DNA of 64,000 nucleotides from Brachycybe producta (Eukaryota; Arthropoda; Diplopoda; Playtdesmida; Andrognathidae). Below are positions 1 through 8,934 of this stretch, piece after piece; the first letter of the stretch is position 1; each line of letters begins with the position of its first letter. The position numbers and the translations under genes were made by a program. The DNA lies in NCBI GenBank assembly GCA_036925085.1, contig JAUPFP010000051.1, positions 496,001 through 560,000 on the forward strand, written 5' to 3'. The notes beneath the pieces were generated by a model. The model made no database searches and was not told where the DNA came from. It saw only the letters and a program-made list of their open reading frames with translations.

Positions 1-376
1 TTGGCTGGCCTACTTTGACCAGCCAAGCCCCCATAAATATACAAACAAAGGCCCAATGGCCAAAGGCACAAAAGAAGAAGATGAGGCACTGGCCAGTGGA
101 GGTCTCCTTGACCTCCACCCACAGGTCTACTCAGTTTCAAGTCCTACAACCAACTGCCCAGATCCTGTGGTTGACTAGGCCACAGGAAACCTCCAGGCAA
201 CTCCACCTGGAGGGGACAGAGGTCACTTCTGACCTCTCACCCATAGACTGGTGAGAGGTCTGCTGGCACCAAAATGGCGTCCGTCCCAACAGCCTACTGT
301 AGCTGTCAGGCAGACCACCATAGGGAAATTCGTCTGCTCCACCAAAATTAAAATTGGAGCAGACCAGGTTGCCACA
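1..376 (-). mobile_element. Family O LTR (TGTGGCAAC type), cut by window edge
   Basis: Read on the minus strand this is the 5' part (U3 and part of R) of a family O LTR. It starts with TGTGGCAACC at 376 and matches the complete solo LTR at 60136-60928 base for base over long stretches. It holds the same series of short palindromes, for example GACCTCTCACC with its complement, and an AAAATGGCGTCC box. The remainder lies outside the window. It abuts the R region of another minus-strand LTR at 377, so it probably inserted there. Confidence 0.85.
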
Positions 377-1024
377 TAATCGACAAGGTCACAGACCAGT
401 GTAGTAAAAGGTAAATAAATATTTAATAGAAGACTTACTATTAAAGACAATAAATACAATTTATCTGCTGGCTACTTCAGCCAGCAAAGCAGACCAACAC
501 AAGTTATATAAAGCACCATATAAGAAACAAAGAACAAAGATGAATTAGGTGGACGCCATCTTGGCCTCCAGCAGAAACCGGCTCCATCTCCTCACTTTCA
601 GGGTCTTCACTACTGTCTCTCCTTAATGCCACTAGCATTTGCCCATTAGAATTAGCAGAGCGCATGCGCATTACCATCTTATCGTTTTATATAGGAAAAC
701 TAACCTAACCTATAGTGAACGTCTCATTGGCAGTTTCCATTGGTGATCAATAGATGGTGCTGCTATCACTGCAATCACTTTCATATATAAAACAATAAGA
801 TGGTAATGTGCATGCGCTCTGCTAATTCTAATGGGCAAACACTAGTCCTTAATGCCTGCCTTGCCATTAAGTACCCCCAAGGCTGCTCAACCTGTGGGTT
901 GACAGTGACCCTACATGGAGTTCATGTCGTCCACCGGGCTGCCTACTATAGCAGCCTAGCAGACGACATCAAGATTCAGTCTTGCTCCTCCTAATTAAAG
1001 AAGGAGCAAAACTGGGTTGTGACA
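377..1024 (-). mobile_element. Family O LTR (TGTGACAAC-like type), interrupted by a MITE
   Basis: On the minus strand the sequence starts at 1024 with TGTCACAACCCAGTTTTGC and aligns with the U3 of the LTR at 39289. It shares the GTCGTCTGC palindrome, the TTAATGGCAAGGCAG block and a C-AAGATGGC box. It runs into an A/T-rich R-like region and is truncated at 377 by the LTR at 1-376. A 215-bp MITE with flanking direct repeats splits it at 631-845. No internal element sequence accompanies it, so it is a fragmentary or solo LTR. Confidence 0.75.
631..845. mobile_element. MITE with ~58-bp terminal inverted repeats, Mutator-like target duplication
   Basis: The ends are near-perfect inverted repeats: CTAGCATTTGCCCATTAG at 632 and its complement at 845, extending about 58 bp with a handful of mismatches. 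The host sequence TCCTTAATGCC appears on both sides (620-630 and 846-856), an 11-bp direct duplication. The core is non-coding. Long terminal repeats plus a 9-11 bp duplication are typical of non-autonomous Mutator-like elements; that superfamily call is inference because no transposase is present. Confidence 0.75.
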
Positions 1025-1540
1025 ACAGCAACGTTCAGAATAAACATCAAAAATGACAAAACAATGTGAAATATTAAAAAAGTAATGCATGGATGTGAAA
1101 CTACGTACTTTTTTCTTTACTTTTTCAAGGGAGTAATTTGCGAGAAAACGGCAAAAAAACTTACCTGTGCAAAGATTTTTCCATAAGAGTTCTATGTTAA
1201 AGTTTCGTCTGCTAACTTCTTAGGGGTGCATCTTTTGCCCTACTGCCACTAGAGGCGCTTATTGGACATATGGCTCATTAGTTTTGGGCAACATCACTAC
1301 TGAATACAATCTACAATAGAAACTGTCAGGACAAACTCCTTTTTGGTATGAAAATGGCGCCAAAAATGAAGTTAGCAACTTTCTTTATCTATGGCTCTGG
1401 CAAATTCACGTTGTCAGCGCCATTTTTTGATCGCCAATGGAAACTGTCGATGAGACGTTCACTATAGGAGCCATATTGAAAATTAAATAAACAACACACC
1501 ACTTTCCTATGTAAATTTGTAAAACGATAGAAGGCAATGC
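1025..1540. other. Non-coding DNA, partly a diverged relative of the MITE core
   Basis: No credible gene. Bases about 1425-1475 (CCAATGGAAACTGTC then GAGACGTTCACTATAG) match the reverse complement of the core of the MITE at 631-845. The string TTGTAAAACGATAGAAGG just before 1535 also corresponds to a MITE segment. This stretch, continuing after 2358, is probably an older and longer member of the same MITE group into which the fold-back element inserted. Confidence 0.5.
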
Positions 1541-1565
1541 TACGGAGCCCTGTAAAGGACAGGCG

Positions 1566-2043
1566 AGATTTTTTTTTTGAAATCTCGAAATTTCGACTTT
1601 AATCTCGACATTTCGCCTTTAATCTCGAAATTTCGACTTTAATCTCGAAATTTTGACTTTAATCTCGAAATTTCGACTTTAATCTCGAAATTTCGACTTT
1701 TTCCAAAATCTCGAAATTTCGCATTTAATCTCGAAATTTCGACTTTTTCCAGAATCTCGAAATTTCGACTTTAATCTCGACATTTCGCCTTTAATCTCGA
1801 AATTTCGACTTTAATCTCGAAATTTCGACTTTAATCTCGAAATTTCGACTTTAATCTCGAAATTTCGACTTTAATCTCGACATTTCGACTTTAAACTCGA
1901 CATTTCGACTTTAATCTCGACATTTCGACTTTAATCTCGACATTTCGACTTTAATCTCGACATTTCGACTTTAATCTCGACATTTCGACTTTAATCTCGA
2001 CATTTCGACTTTTTCCAAAATCTCGAAATTTCGACTTTTAATC
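1566..2043. repeat. Left-arm tandem array, ~20-bp unit AATCTCGAAATTTCGACTTT
   Basis: More than twenty head-to-tail copies with few variants (CGAAATTTCG alternating with CGACATTTCG). The unit contains the palindrome CGAAATTTCG, so each copy can also self-pair. The array is the left arm of the fold-back element. Confidence 0.9.
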
Positions 2044-2191
2044 TCTTATTCGGTCATGTTAATTATGCCATGTTGTGCGCACCATACTCTAATAATTAAA
2101 TTATTGCTGCTAAAAGAGGGCGCTTGCAATAATTTAATTATTAGAGTATGGTGCGCACAACATGGCCTAATTAACATGGCCGAATAAGAGA

Positions 2192-2325
2192 TTAAAAGTC
2201 GAAATTTCGAGATTAAAGTCGAAATGTCGAGATTAAAGTCGAAATGTCCAGATTAAAGTCGAAATGTCGAGATTAAAGTCGAAATGACGAGATTCTGGAA
2301 AAAGTGGAAATGTCGAGATTTTAAA
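2192..2325. repeat. Right-arm tandem array, inverted copy of the same unit
   Basis: About six or seven copies of AAAGTCGAAATGTCGAGATT, the reverse complement of the left-arm unit. The array is much shorter than the left arm, so the arms differ in copy number. Confidence 0.9.
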
Positions 2326-2358
2326 AAAAATTTCGCATGTTCTTTGCAGGGCTCCGTA

Positions 2359-3138
2359 CAATGCTCATGCCCACACCATATTAGAGAGCTCAATTGCTAT
2401 TCCTCACAGCCCCTGTAAAAGGTAGTGGTACAGTACCTTCGTTTGGGCAAAGTCCTTTTTATAGTAAGATCTAGCTTATTGGGTAAACATTCCTCAGGGT
2501 CAGGTAATTTATGCCCAGATGTCAAACATCGCTGATCGAACACATTTATACTTCCTTTAGCACAATCTACGCCAAGCAATTGTTTTTGCAAAGACACACC
2601 CATGTGTCTCTTCATGGTTTCCAGTCTAGACGTCATGTTGTTCACTTTGATTAAGGCGCAGTTACACTCAAAATAAACGTTTATCTGGATGAAATTACGC
2701 AAGTTTCTGTTAAGCACGAGTTATTTAAAATCGTATATTAATATAATGAAATCCAAACGTATAAATCGAAAAATAATAACAAAAATACCGTCATTAGAAA
2801 AGAAAAGCTAAATAGTAACCGTGCAATAGTACAAACATCGTATCGTCACAGAATAAGGAGAAATACAGAAGGGAAACTGAGCCATTAACTTGTGACAGAA
2901 TTTTTCTGCGCATGTGCAGCGCCGCCCCAGAATTTTAGTCGCTATTATATTGTGACGCAGCTGCCGTCATTTTGAAATGTATTACTCTTTGATATGTGTT
3001 CATCTGTGGCAACAGCAACGATTCAAAAGTTGGCAAATTGTAAAAATATAAAAGTTGAAAAATTTTAAATTAAAAATGTGTTTATAAAGTTTAATATTTT
3101 CCATGCATTTATTTTACTGAAATATATTAATTTATAAA
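2359..3138. other. Non-coding stretch with one unassigned minus-strand ORF
   Basis: A 106-codon open frame lies on the minus strand at 2397-2717. Its product is rich in basic residues and has five scattered cysteines (for example E-x-CNC-x-L and E-ECLPNK). I do not recognise it, see no splice-site pair, and cannot exclude chance. The rest shows no gene. Confidence 0.3.
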
Positions 3139-3907
3139 ACTAAAATTTAAAAATAAAATTAAAAACTGAAATTTAAAAATAAAATTTAAAAATAAAATTA
3201 AAAACTGAAATTTAAAAATAAAATTAAAAACGAAAATTTAAAAACGAAATTAAAAACTGAAATTTAAAAATAAAATTAAAAACTGAAATTTAAAAACAAA
3301 ATTAAAAACTGAAATTTAAAAATAAAATTAAAAACTGAAATTTAAAAATAGAATTCAAAACTAAAATTTAAAAACGAAATTAAAAACTGAAATTTAAAAA
3401 TAAAATTAAAAACAAATTTAAAAATAAAATTAAAAATAGAATTCAAAACTAAAATTTAGAAACGAAATTAAAAACTGAAATTAAAAAATGAAATTAAAAA
3501 CTGAAATTTAAAAATGAAATTAAAAACTGAAATTTAAAAATAAAATTAAAAACTAAAATTTAAAAATAAAATTAAAAATAGAATTCAAAACTGAAATTTA
3601 TTAAAAAAAATAAAAACTGAAATTTATTAAAAAAAAAATAAAAACTGAAATTTAAAAATAACATTTATTAAAAAAATAATCTGAATAAAAAAATTACATT
3701 TATCATTTTATGTTAATTACATATACTTTTATTAATTAAGATTGAAACGATTTGAATTTGATTATTCAAAATGATATTCATTCATTTTCTTTAAAATATT
3801 TTTTTTTCTTCAAATTTTTCACATTTAAAAAGTATTTGTTTCCTCCTTATGTTTCCATTTAATAACACAACACGACCAAACCTAGTAATACATTTCAAAA
3901 TGACGGC
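2963..3907. repeat. Exact 24-bp inverted repeat flanking the AT-rich minisatellite
   Basis: The 24-mer starting GCCGTCATTTTGAAATG at 2963-2986 recurs as an exact reverse complement at 3884-3907. The AT-rich tandem array lies between. This may be the remnant of a terminal inverted repeat of an element about 0.9 kb long; outside the 24 bp the similarity stops, so the assignment is uncertain. Confidence 0.6.
3139..3672. repeat. AT-rich minisatellite, ~26-bp unit
   Basis: About twenty imperfect tandem copies of a unit close to GAAATTTAAAAATAAAATTA followed by AAAACT. Variants include AAACGAAATT and AGAATTCAAAACT. No coding potential. Confidence 0.9.
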
Positions 3908-4018
3908 CATCAAGTAACCGGTTAAAATAAGAGAAGCTTTCAGTCCAAGGTCATGAAATTCTGTCCCAGCAACTTCAAAGCGGCCGCACGAGGGTTTCCC
4001 TTCTCTATATATCCGCAT
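3791..4018 (-). other. Unassigned 75-codon ORF
   Basis: The translation includes a hydrophobic run around L-x2-SLILTGYLMAVILK that could be a membrane segment, followed by a lysine-rich tail that runs into poly-A-like sequence. I do not recognise a family. It overlaps the 24-bp inverted repeat at 3884-3907, which argues that it is repeat-derived rather than a host exon. Confidence 0.2.
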
Positions 4019-5087
4019 TCTGTGGTATCGTTATCATATTGGTATTTTTTTTCGATATGATAATACATTTTGGGTATCGATATTCATTTCAACATTATGA
4101 ACTACGGTAGCATTAGCCATAGCCTCCTTATATAGATAAGGCCGACTCATTCAATGCACTTGCCGTTGAGAAAGTGGATAGAAAAAAAGCACTTCACTCA
4201 CTGAAGATGGAGCAACAAGCAGTCCAATACTTTTCTTTATTTCTGATAGATTCTTTTATGTAATTATAGTAAATGGAATTTTTTTTTCCAACTGTTTGTA
4301 ATTTTGCAAAGTCAAACAATTATTTAATATACACAATAATTTGTAAAATAATAGAAATAAAATAATGAAATGAATTATTTAAAATTTAATGTTTTTTTAT
4401 AACTGAGTAAAATTTATTTAGAAAAATTCAATTAAAGTCAATACACAGATGAACTCTGAAATGTAATTACTTTAAAAACATTTAAAAAATATATAACATT
4501 ATTTGAACAATATATAATAATATAAATAAATTTAATAAAATTTAATGTATATTAGTATTTATGTATAATGTATAATCTTTAGGATTGTATCCAGTGTAAT
4601 TCATATATATAGATGCATCCCAGAAATTGGTTATAACTCGAGTTATAGTTAATGGATTCACCTGAAATTTTCAACATAAAGAGAACATCTTATATTCTAA
4701 ACTTTCTGCTGGCAGAAATTTTTTTCTTAAAAAGGTAAAAATTAAAAAAATTAAAAACTGGAAAAGGACCGTTTCATAATTATAGACGCACTAATGAACT
4801 TTTCACTTTTATTAATTATTGCGACAAAATAACATGCTGGATCATTAAAAATATTAAGGTGTACGACTGTTCTGATGTTTTAAAACTTAAAACATTCTCT
4901 TCTACAGACTTTAAACAATATTTAAAAGCAAATTTGTCAAAATTCTACTCCAAAACAGCTAAAATGGGACTTTTCAACTTTGCTATTGTAGTATAATCAT
5001 AGCAATCTGCTTAATCAGCAATGTATGATGATGTCCCAAAAGTTCTTTGTATGTTTTAAGTCTGGGGAATTGCTGGGCATTCAATAG
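4019..5087. other. AT-rich DNA without recognisable features
   Basis: Short homopolymer runs and scattered stops in all frames. I see no coding region, structural RNA or transposon end between the minisatellite area and the LTR that begins at 5088. Confidence 0.6.
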
Positions 5088-5638
5088 TGTGATGACCCAG
5101 TTTTGCTCCTTTGTGAGCAAAACTAAATTCTCATTGTCGTCTGCTAGGCACCTGTAAATTGGGTGCCAGGCAGACGACAAAATGGCCAGCAAGGGTCCCT
5201 GTCCTCCCACAGGTGGAGCAGCCTGGGGGTGATATATATGGCGGCGGCCATTATATCTGGGCAGTGGAAATGTAAGTTTCCCGTTTTCACGGCTATCTCA
5301 GTGAAGTTCTGTGACTCCCCTTTCAGCCAAATAGTACCTATTGGGTTTAGGGTTCGACCCTCCCAGCCAATGAAGACTTATGTAGGAATGGGTTTTTATT
5401 TCTTTAACCAGTTGTGTGAGTGAAGTAGATGTGAAATTCTTTAGTATACATGCATTTTATGGCCTATAAAAAAATATATATATACCCAGCCTTACCTGAC
5501 CTTTTGATGTGGACTGGTGATCAGACTTTCCAATTTGAAGAATTTCTTGAGGTAGACCCGATCACATTCAAGATTAAAACAAAATTGTAGGACACTTTAA
5601 ACAGCACTTTTAATTCATCATTAGAACCAACTCATAAG

Positions 5639-5845
5639 TACTTTCACAAACTCAAAATTCACTCTTAAAACAAATTCAGAAATAATTTCAACTAACTCAA
5701 ACTTCACACTTAAAACAAATTCAGAAATAATTTCAACTAACTCAAAATTCACTCTTAAAACAAATTCAGAAATAATTTCAACTAACTCAAACTTCACACT
5801 TAAAACAAATTCAGAAATAATTTCAACTAACTCAAAATTCTTCTA
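5639..5845. repeat. Tandem repeat, ~46-bp unit
   Basis: Four to five head-to-tail copies of a unit containing CTCAAAATTCACTCTTAAAA followed by CAAATTCAGAAATAATTTC, alternating with a variant that has AAACTTCACAC. Confidence 0.85.
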
Positions 5846-6889
5846 AGTCCCCTTTTTTCAATATTCAAAAAAAATTTATAAGTATTTTTTTCTTACAATA
5901 TTCTTAACATCAATAGGTCCTCTCTCTCAGAACTCCAATCTCAGACTCTCTCAAGAATACGATGTTCATCGCATCTTGTTTAGCCAGAAATGAATTTTAA
6001 GTGTTTTGATTGGTTAGAATTAATTTTCTAAAATTAAAATAACCAATCGGTCAACCGGCTTTTGATCTTCTTCTACGAACATCTGCCTAATATGCATCCG
6101 GTCGTAAAATTACAATTTGGCTTTTTTATAATTTTTTTAAGATCGTCGATACATACTGTTATTTCCACTAACCGTCATTTTCTATGAATTAGTATAGTTA
6201 ACCTTTTAACTTTTCATCGAAAGTTTTAGTTTTCGGCAACTCATAACATTTCATTTGAATGACTAACATTCCCAATGTTCCTTTATTTGGTTTTCTAGGC
6301 CCTCTGAAATGTATTTCTATTTAAATACGATTTTGGCCCTTTTACCCCTACTCTGTTGAGAACCCTAACATCATACAACTCTTTCGCTACTTGTCGGTAC
6401 CTCTTTTGGGTTATGTTTGACTTCACATATTGTTCCATTCATTTCATTATACTCATTCATAAGTTTCCTCTCTATAGTCTTCAATATACTCCATATATTA
6501 TTAGTGGCCCTTTTCTCAATGTGTTGAGAACCTGTTATGTGCTTTACTTTTTCTTTTAAACTTTTTATTACTTTGCTGTTTTGCATATTGAAGAGAGTGT
6601 ATGGTAAAAAGTATCTTGTTACACTTTTTTCATCCGTTTCTTCTTATTATTTTTTTTCTATAATGACGTCATAAATTTTTGTAAAACAGGTGGTCTTCTA
6701 CCGTGTGAGTATGAAGTATAAACCATGTGTTTTTCTCCTTTAAGAGTCACATTTCAAACCTTTTCATTGTTCAACTTACCTTTCTCTTACTTTACTCTCC
6801 ACTAGGTAATCAGATTATATCAGCTTAATTAACCACTTCATTTATCTATCTATTACACTTTATAGTATGTTTCCCGCTCTTTTCATTCT

Positions 6890-7390
6890 TTAATTACATT
6901 TATTCTTGTAAAAAGTTTTTATTTAACATGGTACACTCATTTGGGCTCACCCTTCTAAAGTGTGTGTGGGTGGGTTTAGTCTTTCTATTTCCCCCCCTCT
7001 CTTGTTTTCTTTAAAAACTTTTTATTACTTTTTACTTGTGTGGGTGGGTTTCTTTTTCGTATTTTCCCCTTCTCTGATTTTTTCTTACTTCCTTCTTTCT
7101 CTTATGTGTGGGTGGGTTTCTTTTACTTTTTTCACCCTCTCCCCTTTTTGCCTCTGTTTACTATGAGTGTGTGTGTGGGTGTGATTCATTCATACTTTAT
7201 CCACCCCTCTTTTACTACTACTTTCCTGTCATTTTTTACTTCCTCATTTTTTCTTCTCTTTTTCACTTCTCTTTCAGTGTTTCTCTTTCTAGCTCCACCT
7301 CTTTCTCTTTTTAACTTTATTTTAATTTTCTCTTTTACTAATTTCTGCCCCTCTCTTAAATTATTGTTAGGTGTTGCTTTACTTAATTTT
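6890..7390 (+). repeat. Pyrimidine-rich tract with repeated TGTGTGGGTGGGTTT
   Basis: C/T-rich DNA in which GTGTGGGTGGGTTT recurs at about 6962, 7038 and 7108, with a diverged copy near 7172, roughly every 65-75 bp. Long open frames here are composition artefacts (Phe/Ser/Leu runs) and not genes. Confidence 0.7.
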
Positions 7391-7956
7391 TCAACACCTA
7401 ACAGAAAGTGAACCCTCATGCTGTGTGCATGTGTATTGTGTGATAATGCTCTCTTCATTTCAATAGGTGGCCAAGATGGCCACCATTCATCTTTTATTTC
7501 CTTTGTGTGTGTAGAGGTCAATGACCTCTCCTCCGGGCTTCATTAGCCAGGAGATGCATCTATTTAAGCAGTGAGTGTTTTATATATTCTTGTGTGAATA
7601 AATCACATTGTTATTTTCACTCTCTCAACATTGTGTCCGTGTCTCTTATTTATTATATCTATAATAATACCTGAGGAAGTTACCGCGAGGAGGGTGGGGG
7701 TTTACCGGTGGGGTGCACCGGTACTTCACCGTCCTGTGTCCGGCATGTTCATCGTCGTGTCGGCCGGAGCTTCACGCGCAGTTCCACGGTAAGATCCATC
7801 CGGGATTTACTGTGGATTTCTCGTCCTGTTCGGCGGTCTTCCATTCATCGTCTGGCCGCGAGGGAAGGGACCTCCAACCGGCGCTACCCGTGGCACGGAC
7901 GGGTGCAAGAGGAGGGCTGGCCAGCGCTTCGACCCGTCTCAAGGAGGTCAGCGACG

Positions 7957-7962
7957 GTAAGT
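7957..7962 (+). promoter_or_regulatory. Splice donor consensus in U5 of O1
   Basis: GCGACG followed by GTAAGT, 54 nt before the LTR 3' end. All other family O LTRs with an intact 3' end have GTAAG or GTGAG 54-77 nt before theirs (39911, 45122, 62907, 32176 on plus; 16595, 32689, 60199 on minus), so it is a conserved site rather than chance. Confidence 0.65.
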
Positions 7963-8013
7963 TTAGGGAAATTTGCCGGGGTCATTGTAACGGCCCAGTC
8001 GGGTTGTTACAAT

Positions 8014-8031
8014 TGGTGGAGGAGCTGGGCA
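8014..8031 (+). other. O1 primer-binding site, tRNA-Ala type
   Basis: Two bases (AT) after the LTR end comes TGGTGGAGGAGCTGGG. The 3' end of animal tRNA-Ala reads CCCCAGCACCTCCACCA or a close variant, whose complement is TGGTGGAGGTGCTGGGG. The match is 15 of 16. The tRNA sequence is from memory. Confidence 0.7.
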
Positions 8032-8093
8032 GCGCTACCACCAGCCTCTCTTGTGCGGTCGGTAAGACCGGAGTCGTGTGTGTGCCGGTAGGG

Positions 8094-8910
8094 CGTGGAC
8101 ATTTGTCCACGGAACTACGGCCGAACGCGGCTTAGGGCATAGTAGTCTGGTGAAGGACCGTGGGACACGGACGGTTGTCCGTGATACCGCGGTGGTCACC
8201 GGGGAAAGCCCTAGGTTATCCGTAAGTAGGACGGTGGGCGCGGTGGTTGACCATGCAGGACTGTCCGAACGCGGGATAACGGTTATTTTTACCATTAGTA
8301 TACCGGTAGCACGGTGATTTACCGTGCAGGACCGGTAGAACCCGGTAAAAAGGTAACTTAACCGTAGCTTGTCCAGGGGAAAGGAAGTACACCGTAGGGC
8401 ACGGACTTTTGTCCGTGGAACTACGGCGGAAACCCGTCTACAGCCAGGTTTACCGGTGTTATACCGTGGGACACGGACTTTTGTCCGTGATACCGTTGTA
8501 AAACCTGGTTACGGTCAAGTTTTACCGTAAGTAGATGGTGGATTAAGGACTTTTGTCCGGGAATCATCGTTCGAACACGGTAAGAAGACAGTTTCACCGT
8601 TGGTGGACGGTAGATAACGGACCGTTGTCCGTGTATCTCCATTCTAGGACGGTGAAAAAGCTTTTTACCGTGAATAGACGGTGAATAACGGACGATTGTC
8701 CGTATATCACTGGTCGAAAACGGTAAGAAAGAACTCCCCCGTAAATCTGACCGTGGGACACGGACTTTTGTTCGTGAAACTGCGGTAGTTTAGGGGTCTA
8801 CCGGTAATTGTCATTGTTTTACGAACTTTTGTCCGTAAATTCACCGTATTTTACGGTAGAGTACCCTCCAATAAGTGGTGGCCAGTTTTGCCCGTGTTCG
8901 CACGGACAAA
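8094..8910 (+). repeat. O1 leader: array of about ten CGGAC-loop-GTCCG hairpins
   Basis: The leader between primer site and gag carries repeated near-identical stem-loops: CACGGACTTTTGTCCGTG at 8400-8417 and 8472-8489, and variants at 8094, 8166, 8545, 8617, 8688, 8760, 8821 and 8886. Spacing is often 70-80 bp, and each is flanked by ACCGTGG- or ACCGG-type words. A related array occupies the O4 leader. The 3' arm TTGTCCGTG is also the R-region motif of the LTRs. Confidence 0.8.
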
Positions 8911-8934
8911 ATCGGCCAAGACCCTGTTTTCCCG

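Larger units (their letters stand above)
1541..2358. mobile_element. 818-bp fold-back transposon with repeat-filled arms
   Basis: The element begins TACGGAGCCCTGTAAAGGAC and ends with the complement of TACGGAGCCCTGCAAAG. CAATGC flanks both ends (1535-1540 and 2359-2364), a 6-bp target duplication. Both arms consist of a ~20-bp tandem unit in opposite orientation around a central palindrome (about 2041-2187) containing CATGTTGTGCGCACCATAC and its complement. There is no transposase, so it is non-autonomous. Termini of TA-C-GG type with a 6-bp duplication recall IS3EU-type elements, but this is a tentative assignment from memory. Confidence 0.75.
5272..7404 (+). other. 2.1-kb insertion inside the O1 LTR with intron-like GT...AG ends
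   Basis: Comparison with the LTR at 62235 places the extra sequence between GGGCAGTGGAAAT and AAAGTGAACCC. It begins GTAAGT and ends CAACACCTAACAG, consensus-quality intron borders on the plus strand. An 11-bp hairpin (GTTAGGTGTTG with its complement, 7369-7402) precedes the 3' border. The interior is non-coding: a tandem repeat at 5639-5845, and a pyrimidine-rich tract at 6890-7390. It may be an inserted element, an intron gained by the LTR, or a coincidence of boundaries. Confidence 0.5.
5088..8011 (+). mobile_element. O1 5' LTR (TGTGATGAC type), split by a 2.1-kb insertion
   Basis: It starts TGTGATGACCCAGTTTTG and ends GGTTGTTACA, directly before a primer-binding site. U3 (5088-5271) has the same hairpins as the solo LTR at 62235: AGTTTTGCTC pairing with GAGCAAAACT, and GTCGTCTGCTAGGC pairing with its partner. 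After the insertion, 7405-8011 resumes with GGTGGCCAAGATGGCCACC, an AATAAA at 7597-7602, the R-region string TGTGTCCGTGTC, a G-rich block (AGGGTGGGGG) and a splice-donor consensus at 7957. Without the insertion the LTR would be about 790 bp, close to the others. Confidence 0.85.

Noticed and set aside
1566..2330. CRISPR array
   Set aside because: The repeats are contiguous without unique spacers, in two opposite orientations, and lie in a transposon with target duplication in a eukaryotic context.
2397..2717. Host gene exon
   Set aside because: The frame is open for 106 codons, but no splice signals, no recognisable domain and repeat-rich surroundings; kept only as an unassigned stretch.
7369..7404. 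Helitron 3' end (hairpin before CTAACAG)
   Set aside because: The hairpin is real, but there is no CTRR-type terminus after it, no 5' TC start and no A/T insertion context; the other border at 5272 is GTAAGT.
7040..7411. Long plus-strand open frame of 123 codons
   Set aside because: It lies in a C/T-rich tract; the product is Phe/Ser/Leu-rich low complexity in several frames at once, as expected from composition.
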